Assembly: GCA_964396655.1 (NCBI GenBank)
Contig: CAYNFP010000002.1
Location: forward strand, 62,001-126,000
Length of the DNA: 64,000 bases
Direction: 5' to 3'
From: CAYNFP01 sp964396655
GTDB lineage: Bacteria > Bacillota_I > Bacilli_A > RF39 > UBA660
This document shows positions 35,177 through 43,337 of this stretch, one piece after another. Each line of letters opens with the position of its first letter. The first letter of the stretch is position 1. A program made the position numbers and the translations under genes. The notes beneath the pieces are model-generated. The model was given only the letters and a program-made list of their open reading frames with translations, searched no databases and was not told the DNA's origin.

Positions 35177-36139
35177 ATGGATAAAGATATTGAAGTATTA
35201 AATATAGAAGAACCAAATAATAAAAAAATCAGTATATTAGATACTTATGGAGAAAATTTAACTAGAAAAGAATATGTAACAAATCCCGCTATCGGAAGAG
35301 AAAAAGAAATTGAAGAAACAGTTTTGATTCTTTTAACACCAGAAAAAAGTGCTTTATTAGTAGGTAAACCCGGTATAGGTAAAACTGCTATAGTTGAAGG
35401 TTTAGGTTATAGAATGCAAAAAGGATTAATGCCTGATGCTATAAAATCTTTTGAATTAATAAAAATTAATATAACCAGTTTATTAGGTTCTAGTGTAAGT
35501 GAGGGTCAAAATGAAAACAGACTCCAATTATTGGTAGATGAATTAAAAGCTAAAAGAAATATAATTTTGTTTATAGATGAAGTGCATTTATTAGTAAGTA
35601 GAAATACAACTAATTTAAATGTTGACTTTGCTAATATGTTAAAACCTGGATTGGACCGCGGAGATATTAAAATGATAGGAGCTACAACAACCGAAGAATA
35701 TGAAAGTTATATATTAAGAGATAGAGCTTTTTTAAGAAGATTCCAAAGAGTTGATGTGTTAGAACCAACTATGCAACAAACAGTTCAAATATTAATGGGA
35801 ACATACCCTAAATTTGAAAAGAAAACAGGTGTTAAAATGAATTACACTGATTTTCAAAAAGAAAAGATGTTTAAATTTATAGTTAATATGACAGATGAAT
35901 ATAAAAGAGTATATGAAATAGGGAATAGATATCCTGATATAGCTTTAACAATACTAACTAATGCATTTTCTATGGCTTTGTTTGAAAATAAAAATGAATT
36001 AAAGTTAAAGCATTTATATAAAGCAATTTGTAGGACTAAATCTGTTTACGAAGATGCAAAAATAAAAGAGATTGAAGCGTTTAAAGAAGAATTTAAGGAT
36101 TTAATAATAGAAGAAAATCTTGATTTAAATGATAAATAG
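35177..36139 (+). CDS. Solo ClpA/ClpB-type AAA ATPase
   Basis: A 320-aa AAA+ protein resembling just the first AAA module (D1) of ClpA/ClpB/ClpC. Walker A is GKPGIGKT (near residue 62), Walker B ILFIDEVH, sensor 1 IGATTTEEY, arginine-finger region RDRAFLRRFQRVDV. A helical C-lid follows. The Clp N-domain, the middle domain, the second AAA module and the ClpP-binding loop are all missing. A single-module remodeller or regulator, similar to D1 in fold, is likely. AGAGGG precedes the ATG. Confidence 0.85.
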   Translation: MDKDIEVLNIEEPNNKKISILDTYGENLTRKEYVTNPAIGREKEIEETVLILLTPEKSALLVGKPGIGKTAIVEGLGYRMQKGLMPDAIKSFELIKINITSLLGSSVSEGQNENRLQLLVDELKAKRNIILFIDEVHLLVSRNTTNLNVDFANMLKPGLDRGDIKMIGATTTEEYESYILRDRAFLRRFQRVDVLEPTMQQTVQILMGTYPKFEKKTGVKMNYTDFQKEKMFKFIVNMTDEYKRVYEIGNRYPDIALTILTNAFSMALFENKNELKLKHLYKAICRTKSVYEDAKIKEIEAFKEEFKDLIIEENLDLNDK

Positions 36140-36235
36140 AATTTAATATAAATTTAATATTTAATAATAAAAAATATTTATAAAACTAAAAAATATATAT
36201 AAGAAATAAAAAGTAATTTTGATTATTTAATTTAT

Positions 36236-36264
36236 AAAAATGCTCATTTGCGAGCGTTTTTTTT
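36236..36264 (+). terminator. Terminator upstream of the ABC-2 operon
   Basis: Stem AAAAATGCTC / GAGCGTTTTT (one T-G pair), loop ATTTGC, eight T's. The AAA gene to its left ends at 36139, leaving an AT-rich stretch with no other feature. Confidence 0.75.
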
Positions 36265-36295
36265 ATATGATATTCTTTCTTACGAAGGAGTAATT

Positions 36296-37171
36296 ATGGA
36301 AAAGATAATAGAAGTAAAAAATTTAACAAAAATTATAGGAAAAAGAAAAATATTGGATGATATATCATTTACTATAAACGAAGGAAGTATAACTGGGGTA
36401 GTAGGTAAAAATGGGGCGGGTAAGAGTACATTATTAAAAACAATCGTTGGTTTATATCATATTGATAAAGGAGAAATTATCATAAATAATTTTGATTTAA
36501 AAAAGAATTATGATAAAGCTATAGAGAGTATTGGTTGCTTAATTGAAGAACCTGCAATGTATGATTATTTAACTGGAGAAGAAAATTTAAATATATTTAG
36601 AATGATGTTAAAAAATGTTTCAGAAGAAAGAGTAAAAGAAATAGTTAAATTGGTTTCTCTTGAAGGAAGTATTTATAAAAAATTAAAAACTTATTCACTA
36701 GGCATGAAACAAAGGTTGGGTTTGGCAAATGCTCTGTTAAATGATCCCAAAATATTAATATTAGATGAACCAACTAACGGTCTTGATGCGCTAGGAATTA
36801 TTGATTTAAGAAACTTTTTAAAATCATTAAAAAATATAACTATAATAATTTCATCTCATAATTTATCTGAAATAGAAAATATATGTAATGAAGTAATATT
36901 TATTGATAAAGGAAAAATAATTGGAACAAAAAAAGTAACTAATAAAAACAAAAAGTTTAAATTTTATGTTGATGATAATTTAAAAGCAAAAATAATTCTT
37001 TCTGAATATGAAATTGATAATAATTTAGAATTAGAAATATCAGAAAATGAAATTCCAAATATAAATCAAAAATTAGTAAACAATAATATTAAGGTTTTTA
37101 AAATATGTGAAAGTAAAGAAAATCTAGAAGAAGAATTTTTATCAATGATAAAGGAAAATAATAATGATTAA
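36296..37171 (+). CDS. ABC transporter ATP-binding protein (ABC-2 exporter type)
   Basis: A 291-aa ATPase: Walker A GKNGAGKST (residues ~37-45), signature YSLGMKQRLG, Walker B ILILDEPTNGLD and H-loop SSHNLSE. The LGMKQR signature and a C-terminal ~80-residue extension are typical of BcrA/CcmA-like drug or antibiotic exporters. AAGGAG fixes the ATG at 36296. The permease gene overlaps its end by 8 bases. Confidence 0.9.
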   Translation: MEKIIEVKNLTKIIGKRKILDDISFTINEGSITGVVGKNGAGKSTLLKTIVGLYHIDKGEIIINNFDLKKNYDKAIESIGCLIEEPAMYDYLTGEENLNIFRMMLKNVSEERVKEIVKLVSLEGSIYKKLKTYSLGMKQRLGLANALLNDPKILILDEPTNGLDALGIIDLRNFLKSLKNITIIISSHNLSEIENICNEVIFIDKGKIIGTKKVTNKNKKFKFYVDDNLKAKIILSEYEIDNNLELEISENEIPNINQKLVNNNIKVFKICESKENLEEEFLSMIKENNND

Positions 37172-38102
37172 CTTGATCAAGATAGAATTAATAAAACAAT
37201 TTAAAAAAAGAAGTTTTAAAGTATTATTTATAATTATATTGATTGTAAGTTTTTTAAACAATTACTTAAATTATAAAAATTATGAATATAAGTCAAATGA
37301 AAATTATAATTATTTAGAATTATCAAATAAAAATGAAAAGTCAATTAATGAATACAATCATCTAATAAAAGATAATATTGACAAGCATAATTATTATAAA
37401 AAAAATAATATAGAAATGCATATAAAAGAGAAGTATATTTTAGAAACAAGTATTACTGTTATAGTATTTATGTCAATTATAATAGCTATTGTTAGTTCTG
37501 GAATATTATCAGATGAAATAAATAAAAAAAGTATAAAAGAATTAATAGCGAAACCATATAAAAGATATAAAATACTAACTTCTAAATTTATAAGTGTCTT
37601 TATTATTACATTCTTAATAGTATTTAATATAGTTTTAGTTTCTTTAATATCATCATCCTTTTTATTAAAAATAAATTGGATAAATGTAAAAGAAATAATA
37701 ATATATAAATCTAAAATTATAGAGAGTCTTTATTTACTTAATTATTTTAAATTAGTTTTAATAAACTCCATACCTTTAATTTTCATTGGTATATCTTGTA
37801 TATTTATGTCCACATTAATATCAAATTCAAAAATAATAAGTGGAATATCAATATTTTTTAGCTTGATGGGAACTTTAATTTTTCAATTATTTTTAAAATT
37901 TAATATAAATATTGTAGAGTATACATTTTTACCATATTTAGATTTAAGTATATATAAAAATATGTTAGATATTTATAAAATTAATATTGCATATAATGTT
38001 AATCTTAATTTAGTAAGTGGAATTGTAATTTTAACTATATATAGTATTATTTTTTATATAATAAGTATATTAATTTTTAATAAAAAAGATATTGTTAATT
38101 AG
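37164..38102 (+). CDS. ABC-2 family transporter permease
   Basis: A 312-aa membrane protein: one N-terminal transmembrane helix (residues ~19-37), a ~60-residue extracytoplasmic loop, then five helices between residues 92 and 305, the ABC2 membrane arrangement. The start overlaps the ATPase by 8 bases, ensuring coupling. Likely an exporter for a peptide, lipid or drug; no regulator or substrate gene is adjacent to narrow it. Confidence 0.85.
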   Translation: MINLIKIELIKQFKKRSFKVLFIIILIVSFLNNYLNYKNYEYKSNENYNYLELSNKNEKSINEYNHLIKDNIDKHNYYKKNNIEMHIKEKYILETSITVIVFMSIIIAIVSSGILSDEINKKSIKELIAKPYKRYKILTSKFISVFIITFLIVFNIVLVSLISSSFLLKINWINVKEIIIYKSKIIESLYLLNYFKLVLINSIPLIFIGISCIFMSTLISNSKIISGISIFFSLMGTLIFQLFLKFNINIVEYTFLPYLDLSIYKNMLDIYKINIAYNVNLNLVSGIVILTIYSIIFYIISILIFNKKDIVN

Positions 38103-38114
38103 CAATATCTTTTA
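38082..38114. terminator. Bidirectional terminator
   Basis: Stem AAAAGATATTG / CAATATCTTTT with an 8-base loop, between the ABC-2 operon and the convergent suf genes. Confidence 0.85.
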
Positions 38115-39023
38115 TGATTTAATAAATCCTTCTAATATTTTATTTTCTGCATCTTTTTCATTTAATCCCAAAGTCATTAATTTTTTTATTTGATCTTTAG
38201 CGATTTTCCCTATTACTGCTTCATGAGACATTTCCGCTTCAGAACTATTAGCTATTATTTTTGGTGAAGAAGATACTTTTGCTTTATTCATTATAATAGC
38301 GTCACATGATATATGAGCAAAGCATTTATTATTTCCTTCAATATTTGAATAAAATTTTTGAACAGAATTATCTTTAGCAATAGATTTAGAGGATATATCA
38401 GAATTTGAATCCTTCCCATCTAAAATAACTTTAAATTTTGTTTCTATGGTTTCATTATCATTTGACATAAGTGTTTCTCTTATTTTTAAAGAACAAGAGT
38501 TATTAAGAGTTGCTTTTGTATTTCTTATAGCAGAGTCTATTCCGCTTATTTGAACTGTTTCCATTTCGAAACCAGAATTATCTTCTTGATTAATTATAGT
38601 GGTAGTATTTATATATTTATTATTTTCTTTGTCCCCCTCAGCATAATGTTTCTCTATATATTTTACTTTGCAATTTTTTTCTATATGAAAAGTATGAACC
38701 CCATTATGAACTGATTTTGTCTCACAATCATTATGAATTCCGCATCCAGCCACTATTGTAACATTTGAATTTTTACCAATGTAAAAATCATTATAAACTG
38801 TTTCTTCATAGTTAGTAACATTTATTATAACCGGTATATGAACAAATTCATCTGTTGTATTTTCTTTAATATTAATATCGATTCCTTGTTTATCTTTTTT
38901 TGTTTTAATTTTTATGTTATCAGTTTCATATCTGCTGATTGAATCTCCATTTTTTCTAATATTATGAGCTACATTATCACCAATTTTATAATCAGTTATT
39001 TTATTTAAAAGATTTTCATCCAT
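38112..39023 (-). CDS. SufB/SufD-like Fe-S cluster scaffold (SmsB-like, short)
   Basis: A 303-aa right-handed-helix scaffold protein of the SufB/SufD family. It has AGCGIHND, HTFHIEKNCKVKYIEKHY, then the core C-D-A-I-I...MSHEAVIGKI with Cys and Glu about 28 residues apart, matching the C405/E434 pair of E. coli SufB. It is far shorter than SufB (~480) or SufD (~420). Its start overlaps the SufC stop by one base. No sufS, sufU or sufE is adjacent. A two-gene C+B unit like this is the form called SMS in some anaerobes and archaea. Confidence 0.85.
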   Translation of the reverse strand: MDENLLNKITDYKIGDNVAHNIRKNGDSISRYETDNIKIKTKKDKQGIDINIKENTTDEFVHIPVIINVTNYEETVYNDFYIGKNSNVTIVAGCGIHNDCETKSVHNGVHTFHIEKNCKVKYIEKHYAEGDKENNKYINTTTIINQEDNSGFEMETVQISGIDSAIRNTKATLNNSCSLKIRETLMSNDNETIETKFKVILDGKDSNSDISSKSIAKDNSVQKFYSNIEGNNKCFAHISCDAIIMNKAKVSSSPKIIANSSEAEMSHEAVIGKIAKDQIKKLMTLGLNEKDAENKILEGFIKS

Positions 39024-39733
39024 TATAATTCACCTCTACAATTACTGCAGCAATTTTTAAATTTTAACTTCTTTAAAACTTTTCTCTTTTTTCCGTATTC
39101 TTTTATATTTCCATTTTCTAAAATCAAAATTTTATCTGCTATATCAAGTATCTTTTCTTGATGGGAAACAATAATCATACTTAAATCATTTTTACTTTTT
39201 ATATTTTTTAAAGTATAAATTAAACTATCAAAGCTCCATAAATCAATTCCAGCTTCAGGTTCATCAAGCATTATACATTTACCTTTTTTTAATAAAGCAA
39301 CAGCAAGTTCAATTCTTTTTAATTCTCCACCCGATAAAGAACTATCTATTTCTCTATCTATATAATCTCTAGCACATAATCCAACCCCACCTAAAGATTC
39401 TTTCATTTCTTGGTAAGTTGGGTAATTTTTATTAGCTATTAAAAGCAAATCAAATACAGTAATACCTTTAAATGTAATAGGAGTTTGAAATGTAAAAGTA
39501 AGACCTAAATCTGCTCTTTCATTTATTTTTAAATTTGTAATATCTTTTCCATCCAATAAAATCTTACCATTTGTGGGCTCTATTAAACCCATAATAATTT
39601 TTAAAAGAGTACTTTTGCCACTTCCATTTTGACCAGTTATAACCAAAATCTCTTTAAGATCTATATTAAGATTTATTTTATTTAAAATGATTTTATCTTT
39701 TATTTTATATTCTATATCTATTAATTCTAACAT
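39023..39733 (-). CDS. sufC: SufC-like ABC ATPase
   Basis: A 236-aa Fe-S assembly ATPase. Walker A is TGQNGSGKST, the signature is LSGGELKR, Walker B is CIMLDEPEAGIDLW, H-loop VSHQ. The SGGELKR + DEPEAGID pair is typical of SufC. The C-terminus ends KNCCSNCRGEL, with a CCxxC cluster not seen in standard SufC. I preferred the ATG at 39733 with AGGTGA just upstream, over a GTG at 39742. It is the first gene of the two-gene unit. Confidence 0.88.
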   Translation of the reverse strand: MLELIDIEYKIKDKIILNKINLNIDLKEILVITGQNGSGKSTLLKIIMGLIEPTNGKILLDGKDITNLKINERADLGLTFTFQTPITFKGITVFDLLLIANKNYPTYQEMKESLGGVGLCARDYIDREIDSSLSGGELKRIELAVALLKKGKCIMLDEPEAGIDLWSFDSLIYTLKNIKSKNDLSMIIVSHQEKILDIADKILILENGNIKEYGKKRKVLKKLKFKNCCSNCRGEL

Positions 39734-39789
39734 TTTATTCACCTGATAAAATTATATAATTTTTTTTAATTATAATAAAGTCTTTTATA

Positions 39790-39824
39790 AAAAAATAAGG
39801 TAAGAATTTTATTCCTTACCTTTA
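39790..39824 (-). terminator. Terminator of the Cys-rich gene (39809)
   Basis: AAGGTAAG / CTTACCTT stem with inner AAT/ATT pairing spans the stop codon of the minus-strand gene; T run on the minus strand. Confidence 0.65.
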
Positions 39825-40276
39825 AAACTCCTACATCTTGTAATTGCCATAGCCATATCTTCTCTTTTGCTTATTTCATATAATTCATGAGCAGTTGGAC
39901 AAGTTTTCATATTTTCACAATTTAAACAAAGACAATGTACTTTTCTCAATGTATCCATAATTGGATTAGTCCATACTTTAGCGCCAAAATGAGTTTCTAA
40001 TTGAACCATAAAATTCAAATAATCAGATATGTCAGAAGAAAAATTATTAACTTTTAATAAAGTATATAAGTTCTTATATTTTTCTGGCAAATCCGTTTTC
40101 TTTAAACGTTCGAAATAAACGGGGTCTGATATTCTTTTGTTTTCTAAACACAAAATGAAAGGCCATTCAATATTATTCTCAAAAAAACCAATCACCACTC
40201 CTGGTTCGAATCCCGGATACGAGTAAAATTCTACATAGTCTCCAATTTTTAAATCATTATTATTTATTTCTTCCAT
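39809..40276 (-). CDS. Cysteine-rich protein of unknown function
   Basis: A 155-aa protein with an N-terminal beta-like segment (GDYVEFYSYPGFEPGVVIG) and a C-terminal Cys cluster: C-L-C-L-N-C...C then TRCRSF, five or six cysteines that could bind zinc or an Fe-S cluster. No known family. GGAGG precedes the ATG. It lies between the Suf-like pair and the CotJ operon, each separated by hairpins, so it is likely a separate unit. A metal-protein role is inference from the cysteines and neighbours. Confidence 0.65.
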   Translation of the reverse strand: MEEINNNDLKIGDYVEFYSYPGFEPGVVIGFFENNIEWPFILCLENKRISDPVYFERLKKTDLPEKYKNLYTLLKVNNFSSDISDYLNFMVQLETHFGAKVWTNPIMDTLRKVHCLCLNCENMKTCPTAHELYEISKREDMAMAITRCRSFKGKE

Positions 40277-40312
40277 AGTTAAAACCTCCTAAGATAAGTA
40301 TATCACAAAATA

Positions 40313-40341
40313 GAAAAAGGATAAATCAATATCCTTTTTGT
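40313..40341 (-). terminator. CotJ operon terminator
   Basis: A 10-bp perfect stem AAAAAGGATA / TATCCTTTTT over the stop of the minus-strand gene, T-rich on the minus side. Confidence 0.7.
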
Positions 40342-40883
40342 TTATAATATTCATGTAATTCTTTGAATCTATAAAAGTGAACTACTTCTCTTTGTCTTAA
40401 AAAGTTAAGAGGAGCTAATAAATCTGAATCTGTTGTTAAATCCATTAAATTTTCATAAGTTGCTCTTGCTTTTTCTTCTGCTGCCATATCTTCTTGAAGA
40501 TCTACAATTGGGTCTCCGGTTGAAGCTATGTATGCAGTAGTAAATGGAACTCCATTTTGATCCATTGGGAATATTCCTTTTTTATGAGAAGTATACCAGC
40601 CACCAAGTCCCGCTTCTTTTAATTCCTCTATACTGGCCCCTTCTAATAATTGTTCTACCATTGTACTAATCATTTCCACATGCCCAAGTTCTTCACATCC
40701 GATATCTGTTAATAATGCTTTGCCTTTATCATCTGGCATTGTAAATCTTTGACACAAGTATCTTAAAGATGCACCAAGTTCTCCATCAGGGCCTCCTAAT
40801 TGAGCAACTAAATTTTTTGCCATTTTTAAATCTTTTTTTCTAATATTTACAGGATACTCTAACATTTTTTCATATCTAAACAT
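40326..40883 (-). CDS. cotJC: CotJC / manganese-catalase-family protein
   Basis: A 185-aa protein of the CotJC/Mn-catalase family: YEKMLEYPVNI, QLGGPDGELGASLRYL, DIGCEELGHVEMI and AAEEKARATYENL, the four-helix segments with the Glu/His dimanganese ligands. In sporeformers it is a spore coat protein; in many anaerobes it likely detoxifies peroxide. I chose the ATG at 40883 with GGAGGT 7-8 bases upstream. It overlaps the end of the CotJA/B gene by 8 bases, so it is translated from the same mRNA. Confidence 0.9.
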   Translation of the reverse strand: MFRYEKMLEYPVNIRKKDLKMAKNLVAQLGGPDGELGASLRYLCQRFTMPDDKGKALLTDIGCEELGHVEMISTMVEQLLEGASIEELKEAGLGGWYTSHKKGIFPMDQNGVPFTTAYIASTGDPIVDLQEDMAAEEKARATYENLMDLTTDSDLLAPLNFLRQREVVHFYRFKELHEYYKQKGY

Positions 40884-41388
40884 TTGAAGTACCTCCAATA
40901 TTTCCCCATGGCCATGGGCTAGAAATCCAATCAAAGTAATCTTTACTTACATCACTTACACATAAAGGACTATATTCTTTGTTATAAATTTCTTTATATT
41001 TTTTCAGTTCATTTATATAAGATTTATATAATTCAACCATTTTTGTGTCATTTGGATATATATCCAAATATAAATTTAAATCTTTTGCGGCGAAAGAAAG
41101 TTCTTGAATTTTTAAAAGTAATTCTTCTCTTTTCCCTTTTACAACTACTTTATATTTATAATTTTTGTATGGGACATATAAATTTTGAAACATATTTCCA
41201 TTATTGAAACCTTCAGTAGGTGAATATAAATTATTTGTTCTATAATTATTAATATTTATGTTAGCGTTATTAAATTTTATTTCATTGTACATATCGTGAG
41301 TTTTATAATTATTATTCTCTAAATTTATATATTCTTTATTTAATTCTGAATTATAATCAAAGTAATTGTTGTTTTCATCATAATACAT
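40876..41388 (-). CDS. CotJA-CotJB fusion protein
   Basis: A 170-aa protein. Residues ~95-165 are CotJB-like: ELLLKIQELSFAAKDLNLYL, DIYPNDTKMVELYKSYI and the C-terminal WISSPWPW. Around residues 58-75 is a CotJA-like GNMFQNLYVPYKNYK. Both normally lie in separate genes of a cotJABC operon, so here A and B look fused. The first ~55 residues are Asn/Tyr-rich and probably disordered. GGAGGG precedes the ATG. CotJC follows in the same unit. Confidence 0.75.
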   Translation of the reverse strand: MYYDENNNYFDYNSELNKEYINLENNNYKTHDMYNEIKFNNANININNYRTNNLYSPTEGFNNGNMFQNLYVPYKNYKYKVVVKGKREELLLKIQELSFAAKDLNLYLDIYPNDTKMVELYKSYINELKKYKEIYNKEYSPLCVSDVSKDYFDWISSPWPWGNIGGTSNV

Positions 41389-41525
41389 TTTACCCTCCTA
41401 AACTATTTTATGAGGTATAAAAGTTTAGGTATAGTCAAAAGACTAAATAAAAAAATGTAAAATTTTACAAAAACTATTGTGCTAATATAATTGTATTTGA
41501 TACAATAAATTAGGTGATAAATAAA

Positions 41526-41972
41526 ATGTACAAAATAACAACTTATTCAGAAGATGAAACAATTGAATTGGCCGAAAATATTGAATCAGAGAAATTTCCT
41601 AATATGGTTATTTGTCTGGAAGGTGATTTAGGTAGTGGTAAAACCATTTTTACAAAAGGTTTTGCTTCTTCTATGGGAATAAAAGAGAATATAACATCTC
41701 CTACTTTTAGTATTATTAAAGAATATGAAGGTGAATGTAAATTATTTCATATGGATGTTTATAGGCTTTCTGATGTAAAAGAAGAATTGGGAATAGAAGA
41801 ATATTTTAAGAAAAAAGGAGTCACTATTATTGAGTGGTCTGATTTAATACCTGACTTACTTCCAAAGAATAGATTAGAAATAAAAATAAAAGTTATAGAT
41901 GAAAATACAAGAGTATTTTTAATAGAGCCATATGGCGAAAAATATATAGATTTATGTGAAAGAGTATTATAA
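41526..41972 (+). CDS. tsaE: tRNA threonylcarbamoyladenosine biosynthesis ATPase TsaE
   Basis: A 148-aa TsaE, an ATPase that works with TsaB and TsaD to make t6A37 in tRNA. It has Walker A GDLGSGKT (residues ~33-41), TSPTFSIIKEY and MDVYRL, IEWSD, as usual. I chose the ATG at 41526 because AGGTGA lies 8 bases upstream; a GTG at 41514 is inside that site. TsaB and TsaD are encoded just downstream. Terminator follows. Confidence 0.95.
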   Translation: MYKITTYSEDETIELAENIESEKFPNMVICLEGDLGSGKTIFTKGFASSMGIKENITSPTFSIIKEYEGECKLFHMDVYRLSDVKEELGIEEYFKKKGVTIIEWSDLIPDLLPKNRLEIKIKVIDENTRVFLIEPYGEKYIDLCERVL

Positions 41973-41994
41973 AGTGTGTTTTACACTTTTTTTG
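41971..41994 (+). terminator. tsaE terminator
   Basis: Stem AAAGTGT / ACACTTT, loop of 5, T run. Confidence 0.8.
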
Positions 41995-42066
41995 TAAAAT
42001 AAATTTTTAAAATTAAAATATATGATAAATATATGATATTCTTAAAATAGAGAGGGATTTTTAAAT

Positions 42067-42708
42067 ATGGAAAATAAAACAAATAAAATAAAATATTTAA
42101 TAATTGGCGGTTTAGTTTTAATTATTTTATTGACTGGAGGGTATTTTGGTTATCAATATGTAAATTCTAAACTTAATGCTAAAGAATGTAAAAAATGTGA
42201 AGTATGTGAAAAAAAGGATTCAGAAATTTATTCGGTAATAGGTCTTTTAAATGAATTCACAGACACAAGTATTATGCCTGAGTCAAAAACTTACATACAA
42301 CTTGATGATAATTATAATCTTGTTTTAGGAGAATACAAAAATGGTTCTGATGAAACGGGTGGTCTTAATGAATTTGGATGTATTTCTAGTGATAAGTCTA
42401 GCAATTGTTTAATAGTACAACAATATGAAATTGTCGAGGCTGGGGAAGATTCATATGTTTTAATTTTTGATTCAAATACTACAAATATTTATAAAATAAA
42501 ATTAAGTGATTATCTTTCTGCTGAAAAAAAATCCAACTATAATGCAGAAGTTTACAACAATAAAAAAGTAGCTAAATTTGAAATGATAGATTCTTGCACT
42601 TATGATTTGGAAGGTAATGATGGATATTGGTGTGATGAATTAGGAACATTAAAAATTACTTATTCAGATGGAACAATAGAAAATATTGATGGAATTTTAG
42701 AATTTTGA
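42067..42708 (+). CDS. Membrane-anchored extracytoplasmic protein of unknown function
   Basis: A 213-aa protein with one N-terminal transmembrane segment (residues ~10-28) then KECKKCEVCEKK (three Cys in a short span) and a ~150-residue exposed domain with more Cys. Not recognised. GAGGG precedes the ATG. It is inserted between tsaE and tsaB, each with its own terminator. Confidence 0.6.
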   Translation: MENKTNKIKYLIIGGLVLIILLTGGYFGYQYVNSKLNAKECKKCEVCEKKDSEIYSVIGLLNEFTDTSIMPESKTYIQLDDNYNLVLGEYKNGSDETGGLNEFGCISSDKSSNCLIVQQYEIVEAGEDSYVLIFDSNTTNIYKIKLSDYLSAEKKSNYNAEVYNNKKVAKFEMIDSCTYDLEGNDGYWCDELGTLKITYSDGTIENIDGILEF

Positions 42709-42741
42709 TTTTCTAATAAATTCAATTAAATTTAATTAAAT

Positions 42742-42785
42742 AAAAAAAGTGCCTTAATGCACTTTTTTTAATTTTATGGTATACT
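42742..42785 (+). terminator. Terminator followed by extended -10 (tsaB promoter)
   Basis: An 11-bp stem AAAAAAAGTGC / GCACTTTTTTT (loop CTTAAT) is followed by TGGTATACT (42777-42785), an extended -10 for tsaB. Confidence 0.75.
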
Positions 42786-42809
42786 ACATATGAAAAAAAG
42801 GAGGTATTT

Positions 42810-43337
42810 ATGTATACATTGTTTTTAGATACTCATGGTGAATTAATTACTATATCTTTTATAAATGAAAGTGATGTTTTTACTAAGACTAAATTAAGTG
42901 AATATTCTCACGCTACCGAAGTGTTACCTCTTTTAAATGAAATGCTAAAAGAAAAAAATATTACTTTAAAAGATTTTAATAGAATAATAGTTGTAAATGG
43001 TCCGGGAAGTTTTACTGGAATAAGAATAGGGCTTACTATAGCTAAAACAATTGCGTATGCATTAAATATTCAAATATATATAGTAAGTAGTTTGAAAGCA
43101 TATTTAATATCAAGTGATGAAGAAGGTATTTGTGTTATAGAGGATCCTAAAGGTTATTATGTGGGTTTTGAAGATAAAGAAATATATACAGATTTTTTAG
43201 AGGAATATAATAATTATAAAATAATTGAAAATAAATTAGATATTTTAAAAATAGTTGAGTTTTTTAAAGATAAAAAACCTTTAAATGTTCATGGAATAAA
43301 AGCCAATTATGTTAAAGTTATAGAGGTTTTAAAATGA
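42810..43337 (+). CDS. tsaB: tRNA t6A synthesis protein TsaB (short form)
   Basis: A 175-aa TsaB, an inactive paralogue of TsaD that scaffolds the t6A complex. It has FLDTHGELITISF, VVNGPGSFTGIRIGLTIAKTIAYAL and ISS.KAYL, the ASKHA-fold N-terminal half. At 175 residues it is shorter than the usual ~220-230, lacking part of the C-terminal domain. GGAGG precedes the ATG. Its stop overlaps the RimI-TsaD start by 4 bases (ATGA). Confidence 0.92.
   Translation: MYTLFLDTHGELITISFINESDVFTKTKLSEYSHATEVLPLLNEMLKEKNITLKDFNRIIVVNGPGSFTGIRIGLTIAKTIAYALNIQIYIVSSLKAYLISSDEEGICVIEDPKGYYVGFEDKEIYTDFLEEYNNYKIIENKLDILKIVEFFKDKKPLNVHGIKANYVKVIEVLK

Noticed and set aside
41490..41506. Palindrome ATTGTAT-TTG-ATACAAT before tsaE
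   Set aside because: It is very AT-rich and its right arm overlaps a TACAAT -10-like site; I cannot separate an operator from base composition.
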